DNA of 64,000 nt. Origin: Flaviaestuariibacter flavus (GTDB taxonomy: Bacteria; Bacteroidota; Bacteroidia; Chitinophagales; Chitinophagaceae). A model generated the notes under the pieces. That model saw only the letters and a list, made by a program, of their open reading frames with translations, did not search any database and had not been told where the DNA came from. A program made the translations under genes and the position numbers. The first letter of the stretch is position 1; every line of letters starts with the position of its first letter. This document shows, in pieces, positions 32,509 through 41,188 of this stretch. The stretch covers positions 137,914 through 201,913 of the forward strand of contig NZ_SJZI01000008.1 of NCBI RefSeq assembly GCF_004337505.1, written 5' to 3'.

Positions 32509-34347
32509 TTACGGTTTCTTGTTCTTGTTCTGCAGCTCCTGCATCCGCTTTTGCTGGTCCTGCATCTGCTGCATCTTCTCGGCCCATCCGCCCGTCTTCT
32601 TGGGCTTCTTGCGGTTCTCCTCGATCTGCACCAGGATCTTGTCGTGGTTGATGATATAGTTCTGGATCACAAACTGCAGCAGCAGGGTAATGACGTTGGA
32701 TACGGTGTAGTACCAGGTCAGGGCCGAAGGCAGCTTATTGAAGATGAAGAGCATGATCACCGGGAAGATGTAGGGCATGTACTTCATCATCGGGTTGTCC
32801 TGCGTGGGCGTCATGCTCATGCTGTACAGCGAGATGAGCAGGGAGGTGACCACCGCGAAGATGGTAAAGAGGCTCAGGTGATCGCCCAGCATCGGGATGT
32901 GGAAGCCAAACTGGATCGGCGCATCGTACTGCGACAGGTCCTTGGACCACAGGAAGTGCTCGCCGCGGAGGGCAATGGCCGAGTTGAAGAAGTTATACAG
33001 CGCAAAGAAGATCGGGATCTGGAAGAGCGCCGGCAGACAGCCGCCCATCGGGTTCACGCCGGCCTCGCGGAACAGCTGCATCTGGGCCATGCTCTGGGCC
33101 TGCTGGTCGCCCTGGTTCTTTTCCTTGAGCTTCTCGATCTCGGGGCGAAGCGCCTTCATCTTGGCGCCGCTCAGGTAGCTGCTGTAGGTCAGCGGCGAAA
33201 TGAGCAGGCGGATAAAGAGAGTCAGCAGCAGGATCACAATGCCCATGTTCGACGTCATGGTACGGAAGAAGTCGAACACCGGGATGATGACCCAGCGGTT
33301 GAGGTATTTCACGAAGGCAAACATGCCCGAGCCCAGGTTCACCTGGCTTTCGAGGCCGTAGCCGTACTTTTTCAGGAGCTTGTAATCGTTGGGACCGTAA
33401 TAGATCGCCAGCGGCGCTGCGCCGTTGGAAAGCGGGAGCTTCAGGGTCGTTTCAGCGGTCACAACGGTCTTGTCGCCGGGCTTCACTTCGCTGGAAGGGG
33501 GCGTCCAGGTGAGGTTGGCGGAGGCGAAGTTCTTTTTGGCAATCAGGTTGGTGCTGAAGAACTGCTGCTTCACTCCCACCCAGTTGACGGCCTTATCAAG
33601 GGTCTTGGGTCCCTCTTTGAAGACGTTGTAATTATCGTAGTCGCCGTCTTCAAGGAACGTGATGGCCGACTGCTGGCGCTCGTAGCTCAGGTCGCGCTGG
33701 AGCTGCTGGGCCTTATTGGTCCAAACGATATCCAGGGCGTTGTTGGGCACCGCCGCCGGGGGCACCTGCAGGTCGAAGTCGATCATATAGTCGCCTTCGT
33801 GCAGGGTGTACTGGTGCACCACCGGCCCCTGCGGGGTGTTGAGGGTAAAGGCGATGCGCTGGCCGCCCGCTACGGGTGCCGCCTGGCCGGGGGTAAAGTT
33901 GAAGCTGGAGATCGCCGCCTGGCCGGTACCGCCGGTGTTGAGGTGGTAATCGATGCGGTCGCCGGGAGCGGCCGAGAGGCGTACGAGCGAGCTGTCCGGC
34001 GCCTTGTAGTTTTTGAGCTCCACGTACTTGGGCTGTCCGCCTTTGCTGGTGAATACCACGCGGATCACATTGTTTTCAACGGTAACAGTCTGCTCCGGAC
34101 CACCGATCTGGGTCGCCATCTGCGCGCCGGCGGCCCCTGCTTTCTGCGCGGAGTCGGCACGGAGCGAATCGAGGCGTGCAGTGGCGGGATCGGGCCCTTT
34201 CAGTTTAGCAAGAGAGTCCTGCTTGCGCTGCTCAATGGCCTTTTGCTCGGCGTAGGCGCGCTGCTCCTTGTTCATATACAGGAAATAACCCAGGAAGAGC
34301 ACGGCCAGGGCTACAAATCCAATTATCGTATTCCGGTCAAAATTCAT
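32509..34347 (-). CDS. yidC: Membrane protein insertase YidC
   Basis: 612 residues. Inserts and folds inner-membrane proteins, alone or with SecYEG. TM1 lies at about 5-22 (NTIIGFVALAVLFLGYFLY), followed by the large periplasmic beta domain (about 50-350) and five C-terminal helices; the conserved TLFIRLLISPLTYSSYLSG block carries the groove Arg. The tail is Gln/Lys-rich (MQQMQDQQKRMQELQNKNKK). The start MNFDRNTIIG was chosen over an ATG 24 nt upstream. A consensus -7 box precedes it. Confidence 0.97.
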   Translation of the reverse strand: MNFDRNTIIGFVALAVLFLGYFLYMNKEQRAYAEQKAIEQRKQDSLAKLKGPDPATARLDSLRADSAQKAGAAGAQMATQIGGPEQTVTVENNVIRVVFTSKGGQPKYVELKNYKAPDSSLVRLSAAPGDRIDYHLNTGGTGQAAISSFNFTPGQAAPVAGGQRIAFTLNTPQGPVVHQYTLHEGDYMIDFDLQVPPAAVPNNALDIVWTNKAQQLQRDLSYERQQSAITFLEDGDYDNYNVFKEGPKTLDKAVNWVGVKQQFFSTNLIAKKNFASANLTWTPPSSEVKPGDKTVVTAETTLKLPLSNGAAPLAIYYGPNDYKLLKKYGYGLESQVNLGSGMFAFVKYLNRWVIIPVFDFFRTMTSNMGIVILLLTLFIRLLISPLTYSSYLSGAKMKALRPEIEKLKEKNQGDQQAQSMAQMQLFREAGVNPMGGCLPALFQIPIFFALYNFFNSAIALRGEHFLWSKDLSQYDAPIQFGFHIPMLGDHLSLFTIFAVVTSLLISLYSMSMTPTQDNPMMKYMPYIFPVIMLFIFNKLPSALTWYYTVSNVITLLLQFVIQNYIINHDKILVQIEENRKKPKKTGGWAEKMQQMQDQQKRMQELQNKNKKP

Positions 34348-34368
34348 TCGAACCTCGTTTAAAGGCGG

Positions 34369-34376
34369 CAAAGGTA
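34369..34376 (-). promoter_or_regulatory. yidC promoter, -7 box TACCTTTG
   Basis: Exact TAnnTTTG match 22 nt upstream of the yidC ATG; no -33 TTG at 19-20 nt. Confidence 0.6.
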
Positions 34377-34450
34377 AGCGTTCCCGCGCAAGGGGGCTGA
34401 CCGAAAGCGGAAAACCGGTGAGTTTTCGGTGGATGCCCGGGGAGGGCAGT

Positions 34451-34482
34451 TGATTGGTTCATTGGTCTATTGGTTAATTGGT
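34451..34482. repeat. 8-nt tandem words nnATTGGT
   Basis: TGATTGGT-TCATTGGT-CTATTGGT-TAATTGGT, four perfect copies of ATTGGT with variable first two bases. Lies between the yidC promoter and the 21-bp array. Confidence 0.8.
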
Positions 34483-34510
34483 AAGCGGGACCTACCGGGT
34501 ACGGAAGGCC

Positions 34511-34762
34511 AAAACCTCCATTGACCGCCCGGTTTCCAAAGTTGACAAAGTCAAAACCAATATTGACGGAGCCAAAACCATCGATGACAACGGCAAAACC
34601 AATATTGACACCCCCTCCGCCAAAGTTGACAACGACGAATCCAACATTGACAGAAACAAATCCAACATTGACGGAGGCAAAACCAACGAAGACAAGCCCT
34701 CCCCCAACTATGGCGCCCCGTCCGCCAACGTTGACAACCCCTCCGCCAATATTGGCGGAGGG
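34511..34762. repeat. Twelve-unit 21-bp tandem array
   Basis: Units such as AAAACCAATATTGACGGAGC or CCAACATTGACAGAAACAAA recur every 21 bp with the core AAyrTTGAC. Read rightward from a TTG at 34478 the array is open and encodes a heptapeptide repeat (KTNIDGA, KTNIDTP, SAKVDND, ESNIDRN, KSNIDGG, SANVDNP); the frame ends at 34798, 8 nt inside the macro-domain gene. The reverse strand is also open and repetitive (VNIGFAV). With no signal peptide, promoter box or convincing start, coding is unproven, so it is listed as a repeat. Confidence 0.8.
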
Positions 34763-34765
34763 GTT
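34736..34765. repeat. Perfect 30-bp palindrome closing the 21-bp array
   Basis: AACCCCTCCGCCAAT is followed directly by its exact reverse complement ATTGGCGGAGGGGTT, with no spacer. It ends 25 nt before the macro-domain ATG. It may form a cruciform or bind a dimeric protein. Confidence 0.85.
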
Positions 34766-34790
34766 GCACGCCATGGTGTACCTTCCTTAA

Positions 34791-35309
34791 ATGGGTAGCA
34801 TACAGGTAGTCCAGGGCGATATCACCAAAATGAACGTTGACGCCATCGTGAACGCCGCCAACACCTCCCTTATGGGCGGCGGCGGCGTTGATGGTGCCAT
34901 CCACCGCGCCGGCGGTCCGCAGATACTCGAAGAATGCCGCGCCATCGTGGCCCGGCAGGGCGGCTGCCCCACCGGCGAAGCCGTGATCACTTCGGGTGGC
35001 CGGCTGCCCGCCCGCTACGTCATTCACACCGTGGGCCCGGTGTGGAACAGCGGCCATTCGGGCGAGCGCGAAAAGCTTGCAGCCTGCTACCGCAACTCGT
35101 TAAGGCTGGCGGTTGAAAACGGGATCCGCAGCATCGCGTTCCCGAATATCAGCACGGGGGTATACCGCTTCCCGAAAGCAGAAGCGGCGCGGATCGCGGT
35201 GGAAACGGTTCGTGACTTCCTGGAAGAAAATGTGAAGATCGAAAAGGTAGTTTTTGTTTGTTTTGACGAAGAGAATTTAAGGTTGTATGAAAGCCTGCTG
35301 CCTGCCTAG
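34791..35309 (+). CDS. Macro-domain ADP-ribose hydrolase (O-acetyl-ADP-ribose deacetylase type)
   Basis: 172 residues, a single macro domain. The ADP-ribose-binding motifs of the MacroD/YmdB group are complete: [20 protein letters not shown] (9-28), [14 protein letters not shown] (29-42) and the phosphate loop [12 protein letters not shown] (about 121-132). The family removes ADP-ribose from acidic residues or acetate from O-acetyl-ADP-ribose. It is the only plus-strand gene between yidC and pyrG, which face left, and is preceded by two repeat arrays, hinting at insertion into an older pyrG-yidC neighbourhood. No good promoter seen. Confidence 0.95.
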   Translation: MGSIQVVQGDITKMNVDAIVNAANTSLMGGGGVDGAIHRAGGPQILEECRAIVARQGGCPTGEAVITSGGRLPARYVIHTVGPVWNSGHSGEREKLAACYRNSLRLAVENGIRSIAFPNISTGVYRFPKAEAARIAVETVRDFLEENVKIEKVVFVCFDEENLRLYESLLPA

Positions 35310-35422
35310 ATGCATTCTTGCGCTGCAGACCTCACTCCCAAAAGCAAAGAGCGGATGCCTGTGGCAGCCGCTCCTTATTTCGATATTCGCTATTCCTTGT
35401 TCGCTATTCGATATTCCCCCGG

Positions 35423-37072
35423 TCAAATCATCTCACTCTGCAGCAGCGGGTTCTTCGAGCTCTGGCGATCCTCGTTGTACTTGCGCGCAGCGGCCACGAA
35501 GTGCACGAAGATGGGCTGCGGGCTTTCCACCGTGCTTTTGAGCTCGGGGTGATATTGCACACCGATGAAGAAAGGGTGATCGGGCAGCTCCACGATCTCT
35601 ACGAGACCGGTCTGCGGGTTGCGGCCGCTCATCACCATGCCGCCTTTTTCATATTGCTCCAGGAACTCGTTGTTGAACTCGTAACGGTGGCGGTGGCGCT
35701 CCGATATCTCGGTGCTGCCATAGATGCGGTGGGCCAGCGTGCCCGGCGTGATGGTGCAGGGATAGGCGCCGAGACGCATGGTGCCGCCCTTCATGGTTAC
35801 GGCCTTCTGCTCCTCCATCATGTTGATGACGGCGTCGGTGGCTTCGGGATCCATCTCGGTGCTGTGCGCGCCTTTGATGCCTAATTTGTTTCTTCCGTAT
35901 TCGATCACGGCCATCTGCATGCCGAGGCAGATACCGAAGAAAGGCAGGCCGCTCTCACGGGCATACCTGACCGCGGTGATCTTGCCTTCGATGCCGCGGT
36001 GCCCGAAGCCGGGCGCCACCAGCAGGCCATCAAGGTTGGCGAGCTTTTCGGAGATATTGTCTTCCTGCAGAAACTCGGAATGGATCGGCACCACCTGCAC
36101 CTTGCACTCGTTGATGGCGCCGGCGTGGATGAAAGACTCAAGAATGGATTTGTAGGCATCCTGCAGCTCCACGTACTTGCCGATAAGGCCGATGGTGATG
36201 CGCGACTTGGGGTATTTCAGCTTGTTGAGAAAAACCTTCCATTTTTCGAGCTCGGGCTCTTTATCGTTGGCGATCTGCAGCTTCTTCAGCACGATCTCAT
36301 CGAGCTTCTCATTCTGCATCAGCAGGGGCACTTCGTAAATGGTGCTCGCGTCGGGCGCTTCGATCACCGCCTCCACCTTGACGTTGCAGAACTGCGCGAT
36401 CTTGCGCTTGATATCGTTGTTGATCGGCTCCTCGGTGCGGCACACGATCACGTCGGGGAAAACGCCCTGCTCCGACAGCATTTTCACCGAGTGTTGTGTC
36501 GGCTTCGTCTTGAGCTCCTTGGCCGCCTTGAGATACGGGATCAGCGTCAGGTGCACTACCAGGAGGTCTTCTTCCGGAAGGTCCCACTGCAGCTGGCGCA
36601 CAGCCTCGATATAGGGCAGCGACTCGATGTCGCCCACCGTTCCGCCCAGCTCGGTGATCACGATATCATATTCATTCTTCAGCCCCAGCGCCAGCATGCG
36701 GCGTTTGATCTCGTCGGTGATGTGCGGGATCACCTGCACCGTTTTGCCGAGGTAGGCGCCTTCGCGCTCCTTGTTGATCACGGTCTGGTAAATGCGGCCC
36801 GTGGTCACGTTATTGGCCTGGGTGGTGAAGATGTTGAGAAAGCGCTCGTAGTGACCGAGGTCGAGGTCGGTTTCGGCGCCGTCTTCGGTTACAAAGCATT
36901 CACCGTGCTCATAAGGGTTGAGGGTGCCCGGGTCGACATTGATATAGGGGTCGAATTTCTGGATGGTCACGCGGAGGCCGCGGGCCTGCAGGAGCTTGGC
37001 CAGCGAAGCCGCAATGATGCCTTTGCCCAAAGAAGAAGTAACGCCGCCGGTAACAAAAATATACTTAGCCAT
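35423..37072 (-). CDS. pyrG: CTP synthase
   Basis: 549 residues. Makes CTP from UTP, ATP and glutamine. The synthetase domain begins KYIFVTGGVTSSLGKGI with the P-loop and carries GTVGDIESLPYIEA. The C-terminal class I glutamine amidotransferase domain has the nucleophile Cys in FFGICLGMQM and the His-Glu pair in GVQYHPELKS. Of usual length. Transcribed from the strongest promoter match in the window. Confidence 0.98.
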   Translation of the reverse strand: MAKYIFVTGGVTSSLGKGIIAASLAKLLQARGLRVTIQKFDPYINVDPGTLNPYEHGECFVTEDGAETDLDLGHYERFLNIFTTQANNVTTGRIYQTVINKEREGAYLGKTVQVIPHITDEIKRRMLALGLKNEYDIVITELGGTVGDIESLPYIEAVRQLQWDLPEEDLLVVHLTLIPYLKAAKELKTKPTQHSVKMLSEQGVFPDVIVCRTEEPINNDIKRKIAQFCNVKVEAVIEAPDASTIYEVPLLMQNEKLDEIVLKKLQIANDKEPELEKWKVFLNKLKYPKSRITIGLIGKYVELQDAYKSILESFIHAGAINECKVQVVPIHSEFLQEDNISEKLANLDGLLVAPGFGHRGIEGKITAVRYARESGLPFFGICLGMQMAVIEYGRNKLGIKGAHSTEMDPEATDAVINMMEEQKAVTMKGGTMRLGAYPCTITPGTLAHRIYGSTEISERHRHRYEFNNEFLEQYEKGGMVMSGRNPQTGLVEIVELPDHPFFIGVQYHPELKSTVESPQPIFVHFVAAARKYNEDRQSSKNPLLQSEMI

Positions 37073-37164
37073 CGTTCAGATAGTTGTCTCGTGTTTCAAT
37101 AATGCTTTAGAAAAGAAGCTGCGCGACCAGCGTAGAAAGAAAGTTGACTTTCAGGGAGGTCATG

Positions 37165-37194
37165 CAAATTTACGCCGGTTTTCTTCGGGGGCAA
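37165..37194 (-). promoter_or_regulatory. pyrG promoter, TTG-N19-TAAATTTG
   Basis: -33 TTG at 37194-37192 at the end of a T-run, 19-nt spacer, -7 box TAAATTTG at 37172-37165. Leader of about 90 nt before the ATG. Confidence 0.8.
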
Positions 37195-37315
37195 AAAAAG
37201 GGCCGTGCCGCGGGGAAAACGGGTTGGTTATCCACATCTGTGCAGAAAGGCGCAGACCAGGATAATTCCGCCTGTTCGGTGGAGTCACGGCCGCAAGCGG
37301 CCGCTGATCGCGACG

Positions 37316-37387
37316 GCGCAACGGCACGAAGGCACGACATTCAGAGATGGTGATCATCTATATTTTTTCTTCATCGTGCCGTTGCGC
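37316..37387. repeat. 14-bp inverted repeat between purL and pyrG
   Basis: GCGCAACGGCACGA (37316-37329) and TCGTGCCGTTGCGC (37374-37387) are perfect complements 44 nt apart. The gap of 376 nt between the genes also contains the pyrG promoter and the purL terminator; nothing coding is seen. Confidence 0.75.
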
Positions 37388-37404
37388 AGTCCTGCCTTCG
37401 CGAA

Positions 37405-37429
37405 AAAAGAGGGCCGCAGGCCCTCTTTT
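37405..37429 (-). terminator. Terminator after purL
   Basis: AAAAGAGGGCC / GGCCCTCTTTT, 11 bp perfect, loop GCA; continues as TTCGCG on the minus strand. 20 nt past the purL stop. Confidence 0.9.
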
Positions 37430-37448
37430 CGTAAAAAAATCTGTTTTG

Positions 37449-39683
37449 TTAAAACGGGTCCGTAGGACCGGCGATGGCGGGCTCGGGGTGCAGGATGCGC
37501 TCGATGGCGGTATCGTAGCGCTCCTTCCATTCGGAGATATTGCCCCAGAACTGGCCGTCCACCTGGATGCCGCCTTTGGTCACAGCACCGATCGCCTCAA
37601 ATGACACACCTTTCAGCGCGGCCTCAAAAGCTCCCTGCTGCGCGGGTTTTACGCTCACCAGCACGCGGCTCTGCGCCTCGCCGAAGAGGAAGGCATCGGC
37701 GCGCAGCGCTTTGTTGGTATTGACCGCGAAGCCAAGTCCGCGGGTGAAGCCGCTCTCGCAGAGCGCCACGAAAAGACCGCCTTCGCTGAGGTCGTGCGCC
37801 GAAGCGATAAGCCCGTCGCGGATAAGCCCCGCAACGCTTTGCTGGAGGGCGTATTCTTCTTCCAGGTCGAAATGGGGCGCGGGGCTGAGTTCCGTTCCCA
37901 CGATCTTATGGAGGTACTCGGAGCAGCTGATGTCGTTGCGCGAGCTGCCGACGATGTACAGCAGGTCGCCTTCATTTTTGAAGTCGAGCGACATCTTCTT
38001 TTTAAGATCATCCACAAGGCCCACCATGCCGATCGTAGGCGTGGGAAACACGGGACCATCGGGGTTCTGGTTATAAAACGAAACGTTACCCCCTGTCACC
38101 GGGGTTTCGAAACGCCGGCAGGCGTCGCCCATGCCTTTGATGGCATTCACAAACTGGTAATAAACCTCCGGGTCGTAGGGGTTGCCGAAGTTGAGGCAGT
38201 TGGTCACACCCAGCGGCTGGCCACCGCTGCATACGATATTGCGCGCGGCCTCTGCCACCGCGATCTGCGCGCCTTTATAGGGATCGGCATGCACATAGCG
38301 GCTGTTGCAGTCAACAGTGACGGCGAGGCCCTTGCCGGTTTCCTTCACCACCACCACCGGCGCATCGGAAGGCGCGTTGGTGGAGGCGTTGTTGGTACCC
38401 ACCATCGAGTCGTACTGGTGGTAGATCCAGCGCTTGCTGGCGATGCTGGGCAGAACGATGAGTTGCTGTGCCACGGCGCGCAGGTCCTGCGGCACCGGCA
38501 CCGACTCCGGGTTAAAGGCATTGATCTGTTCCAGGTATTTCGGCTCGCGGTACTCGCGGCTGTATTGCGGAGCGCCACCGCCCAGCACGAGCTCCTGGGC
38601 GGGGATCTCGGCTTCGAGGGTTCCGTGCATATAGAATTTGAGGAGGCCGTCGTCGGTCACCTCGCCGATCACGGCGCTTTCGAGGTCCCACTTGCGGAAG
38701 ACGGCATTCACTTCTTCCTCGCGGCCTTTTTCCACCACCAGCAGCATCCGCTCCTGGCTTTCGGAAAGCAGCAGTTCCCAGGCCTTCATGTTCTGCTGGC
38801 GCATGGGTACTTTGTCAAGGTCGATGCGCATCCCTACTTCGCCTTTGGCGCTCATCTCGGCGGTGGAGCAGATGATGCCGGCGGCACCCATATCCTGCAT
38901 ACCCACCACGGCGCCGGTAGCGAGTACCTCGAGGCAGGCCTCGAGCAGCTTTTTTTCCTGGAAGGGGTCACCTACCTGCACGGCGGGCAGCTCCTGGGCG
39001 CTTTCGGAGGTGATGTCGGCGGAAGCAAACGAAGCGCCGCCGATACCATCTTTGCCGGTGGCCGAGCCCACGTACATCACCGGGTTGCCGGTGCCTTCGG
39101 CGGTGGCCGAAACGGTTTTGCCGGCCGGCACGATGCCCACGCTCATAGCATTAACGAGCGGGTTGGTATGATAACATTGCTCGAAGTAGATTTCGCCGCC
39201 CACGGTAGGCACGCCGAAGCAGTTGCCATAGTGACCGATGCCATGCACCACACCGGCCAGCAGGTGCTGGGTCTTTTCTTCCTCGAGGCGGCCAAAGCGG
39301 AGCGAGTTGAGCGCCGCGATGGGACGGGCACCCATGGTGAAGATATCGCGGTGGATGCCGCCGACACCGGTGGCGGCGCCCTGGAAGGGCTCGATGGCGG
39401 AGGGGTGGTTGTGGCTTTCAATTTTGAATACAACGCCGTAGCCATCGCCGATATCCATAAGACCGGCATTTTCCTCGCCGGCTTTTACCAGCATGCGGCC
39501 ACCTTCGCGCGGGAGCGTTTTGAGCCACTTGATGGAGTTTTTGTAAGAGCAGTGCTCACTCCACATGCCCGAGAAGGCGCAGAGCTCGTTGAAGTTGGGT
39601 GTGCGTCCGAGCTTTTCGCAGATCAGGTTGAATTCTTCTTCGGTCAGGCGTAGCTGTTGGGCGGTCTTGGCGGTAATTTCCAT
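37449..39683 (-). CDS. purL: Phosphoribosylformylglycinamidine synthase, small-type PurL subunit
   Basis: 744 residues. Fourth step of purine synthesis, FGAR to FGAM with ATP and ammonia. This is the small PurL type that needs separate PurS and PurQ, neither of which is in the window. The N-terminal catalytic-His block [14 protein letters not shown] and the duplicated AIRS-like halves ([20 protein letters not shown]; later GGNVSFYNQ) are clear. The ATG before [10 protein letters not shown] was preferred to one 21 nt upstream because the latter falls inside the -7 box spacing. Confidence 0.97.
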   Translation of the reverse strand: MEITAKTAQQLRLTEEEFNLICEKLGRTPNFNELCAFSGMWSEHCSYKNSIKWLKTLPREGGRMLVKAGEENAGLMDIGDGYGVVFKIESHNHPSAIEPFQGAATGVGGIHRDIFTMGARPIAALNSLRFGRLEEEKTQHLLAGVVHGIGHYGNCFGVPTVGGEIYFEQCYHTNPLVNAMSVGIVPAGKTVSATAEGTGNPVMYVGSATGKDGIGGASFASADITSESAQELPAVQVGDPFQEKKLLEACLEVLATGAVVGMQDMGAAGIICSTAEMSAKGEVGMRIDLDKVPMRQQNMKAWELLLSESQERMLLVVEKGREEEVNAVFRKWDLESAVIGEVTDDGLLKFYMHGTLEAEIPAQELVLGGGAPQYSREYREPKYLEQINAFNPESVPVPQDLRAVAQQLIVLPSIASKRWIYHQYDSMVGTNNASTNAPSDAPVVVVKETGKGLAVTVDCNSRYVHADPYKGAQIAVAEAARNIVCSGGQPLGVTNCLNFGNPYDPEVYYQFVNAIKGMGDACRRFETPVTGGNVSFYNQNPDGPVFPTPTIGMVGLVDDLKKKMSLDFKNEGDLLYIVGSSRNDISCSEYLHKIVGTELSPAPHFDLEEEYALQQSVAGLIRDGLIASAHDLSEGGLFVALCESGFTRGLGFAVNTNKALRADAFLFGEAQSRVLVSVKPAQQGAFEAALKGVSFEAIGAVTKGGIQVDGQFWGNISEWKERYDTAIERILHPEPAIAGPTDPF

Positions 39684-39701
39684 GTGTTCGAGGTGAGGGC
39701 A

Positions 39702-39709
39702 CAAATGTA
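39702..39709 (-). promoter_or_regulatory. purL promoter, -7 box TACATTTG
   Basis: Exact TAnnTTTG match 19 nt upstream of the purL ATG. The nearest TTG lies 23 nt further, slightly off the optimum. No purine-type operator recognised. Confidence 0.55.
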
Positions 39710-39787
39710 CCGGGCGACGCCCATTGTCTTTTCAAAATCCGGGGGCAAGCCGGTTAATTTTTTACATTGCAGCCCTAAATCGTGTGA

Positions 39788-41041
39788 TTGAAGTACCTGC
39801 TGTTCGTATTCTATGTCAGCGTTTTCCTGTGGCTTTTGCCGCGTATCCGTTTCTTCGGTGCTTCCGGGCTCAGCAAGCTCCAGCTTCGGGTACTTTTTCT
39901 GATCAAAACGGCCGCGAGCCTGGCCTACGGATATGTGGGCATTATCTATATGCGGCGGGGCACCATCACCGATTCGTGGTGGATGCATTTTTTCGGGCAG
40001 GAGGAATTTGCGCAGCTCAAGCAGCATCCCGGGCAGTTTTTCGCCCAGCTGCTGCACAACCCCTACCCGCACGGCTACGGGCGCTTTCTGTCGAGCCGCG
40101 AGTCGTGGTGGAACGACCTGCACAGCACGCTTTTCATAAAGCTCCTGGCCGTGCTCAACCTGTTCACCGGCGCGCATTATTCCGTCAATACCGTCTTTTT
40201 CGCCATGCTGGCCATGGCGGGCTCGGCAGCGCTCTACCGCGTGTTCCGGCAGGTATACCCCGGGGCTGAAAAGGCGGTCATCGCGGGTACGTTCCTGCTT
40301 CCCTCCTACCTGTTCTGGACCTCCGGCCTCTTCCGCGACGCTCCCGCCGCCCTCGCCTTTGCCGGCGCGCTGCTGGCGGTGTACTCTGCGCTGAAAAACG
40401 GCTGGAAGGCGAAATATGTGGCCGGGCTCCTGGCCGCGCTGCTGCTGCTGCTGCTCTTCCGCAACACGATGCTGGTGATCCTGCTGCCGGCACTTGCGGC
40501 GTGGATTGCCGCTCACCGCAGCGGGCGGCATCCCTTCCTGGTATTCGGGGCGTTCTACGCGGGCTATGCACTGCTGTTTTTCGGACTGCGCTACCTGCAC
40601 CCGGCACTCGACTTTCCCCGGATCGTAGCTGAGAAGCAGGAAGACTTTTTCAACCTCATCGGCAGCTCGCGGGTAGACGTGCCCCACCTGAAGCCCACGG
40701 TAGCCTCCTTCCTGGCCAATACGCCACATGCCCTTGCTTTGACGCTGTTCCGCCCCTGGCCCGGCGATGTATACAATGAATTTATCGCGGTTGCCTGCAT
40801 CGAAACCTATGTCCTGCTGGCCCTCTTTGCCTGGTGGATCTTCCGGCACCGCCCCATGGGCCGTCCCGTTCCCTTTATTGCGTTCTGCCTCTTCTTCAGC
40901 CTGTCGGTATTCCTGATGATCGGGTTTACGGTCAATTTCCTGGGGGCGCTCGTGCGCTACCGGGGCCTGCTGCTGCCGCTGCTGGTTACCCCGCTCCTGG
41001 CTACCCTTCGTTTACCAGGTGTCACCAAAAAACATATATAA
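39788..41041 (+). CDS. Polytopic membrane protein, glycosyltransferase-C-like
   Basis: 417 residues with about nine to ten hydrophobic helices (e.g. YLLFVFYVSVFLWLLP, YVAGLLAALLLLLLF, FIAFCLFFSLSVFLMI). Between the first helices a polar loop reads WWMHFFGQEEFAQLKQHPGQ. The layout resembles membrane-embedded sugar transferases/polymerases (GT-C or EpsG types), but no catalytic motif is certain. The start is TTG (39788); no in-frame ATG gives a sensible N-terminus. A near-consensus TACATTGC lies at 39763. The long opposite-strand frame here is a shadow. Confidence 0.75.
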   Translation: MKYLLFVFYVSVFLWLLPRIRFFGASGLSKLQLRVLFLIKTAASLAYGYVGIIYMRRGTITDSWWMHFFGQEEFAQLKQHPGQFFAQLLHNPYPHGYGRFLSSRESWWNDLHSTLFIKLLAVLNLFTGAHYSVNTVFFAMLAMAGSAALYRVFRQVYPGAEKAVIAGTFLLPSYLFWTSGLFRDAPAALAFAGALLAVYSALKNGWKAKYVAGLLAALLLLLLFRNTMLVILLPALAAWIAAHRSGRHPFLVFGAFYAGYALLFFGLRYLHPALDFPRIVAEKQEDFFNLIGSSRVDVPHLKPTVASFLANTPHALALTLFRPWPGDVYNEFIAVACIETYVLLALFAWWIFRHRPMGRPVPFIAFCLFFSLSVFLMIGFTVNFLGALVRYRGLLLPLLVTPLLATLRLPGVTKKHI

Positions 41042-41188
41042 ATAAAATATATGTATTATTTTTCCGGGAGCTCCTTTCCTAAAAACCTTGTTTTTTCGTC
41101 CTGATGAGCAAAATTTTTGTGCAACTGGCTGAATATTTGACCGATTTCTGCCGGTCTTTCCTTTTTTTTGCACAAAATCTTTCAATTT

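Noticed and set aside
34337..34774. Minus-strand frame over the 21-bp array
   Set aside because: Open in this frame because the array is periodic at a multiple of three; no promoter and it runs through the yidC promoter.
39644..40849. 401-codon minus-strand frame opposite the polytopic membrane gene
   Set aside because: Arg/Gln/Glu-rich, overlaps the purL start, whereas the plus frame has regular membrane helices.
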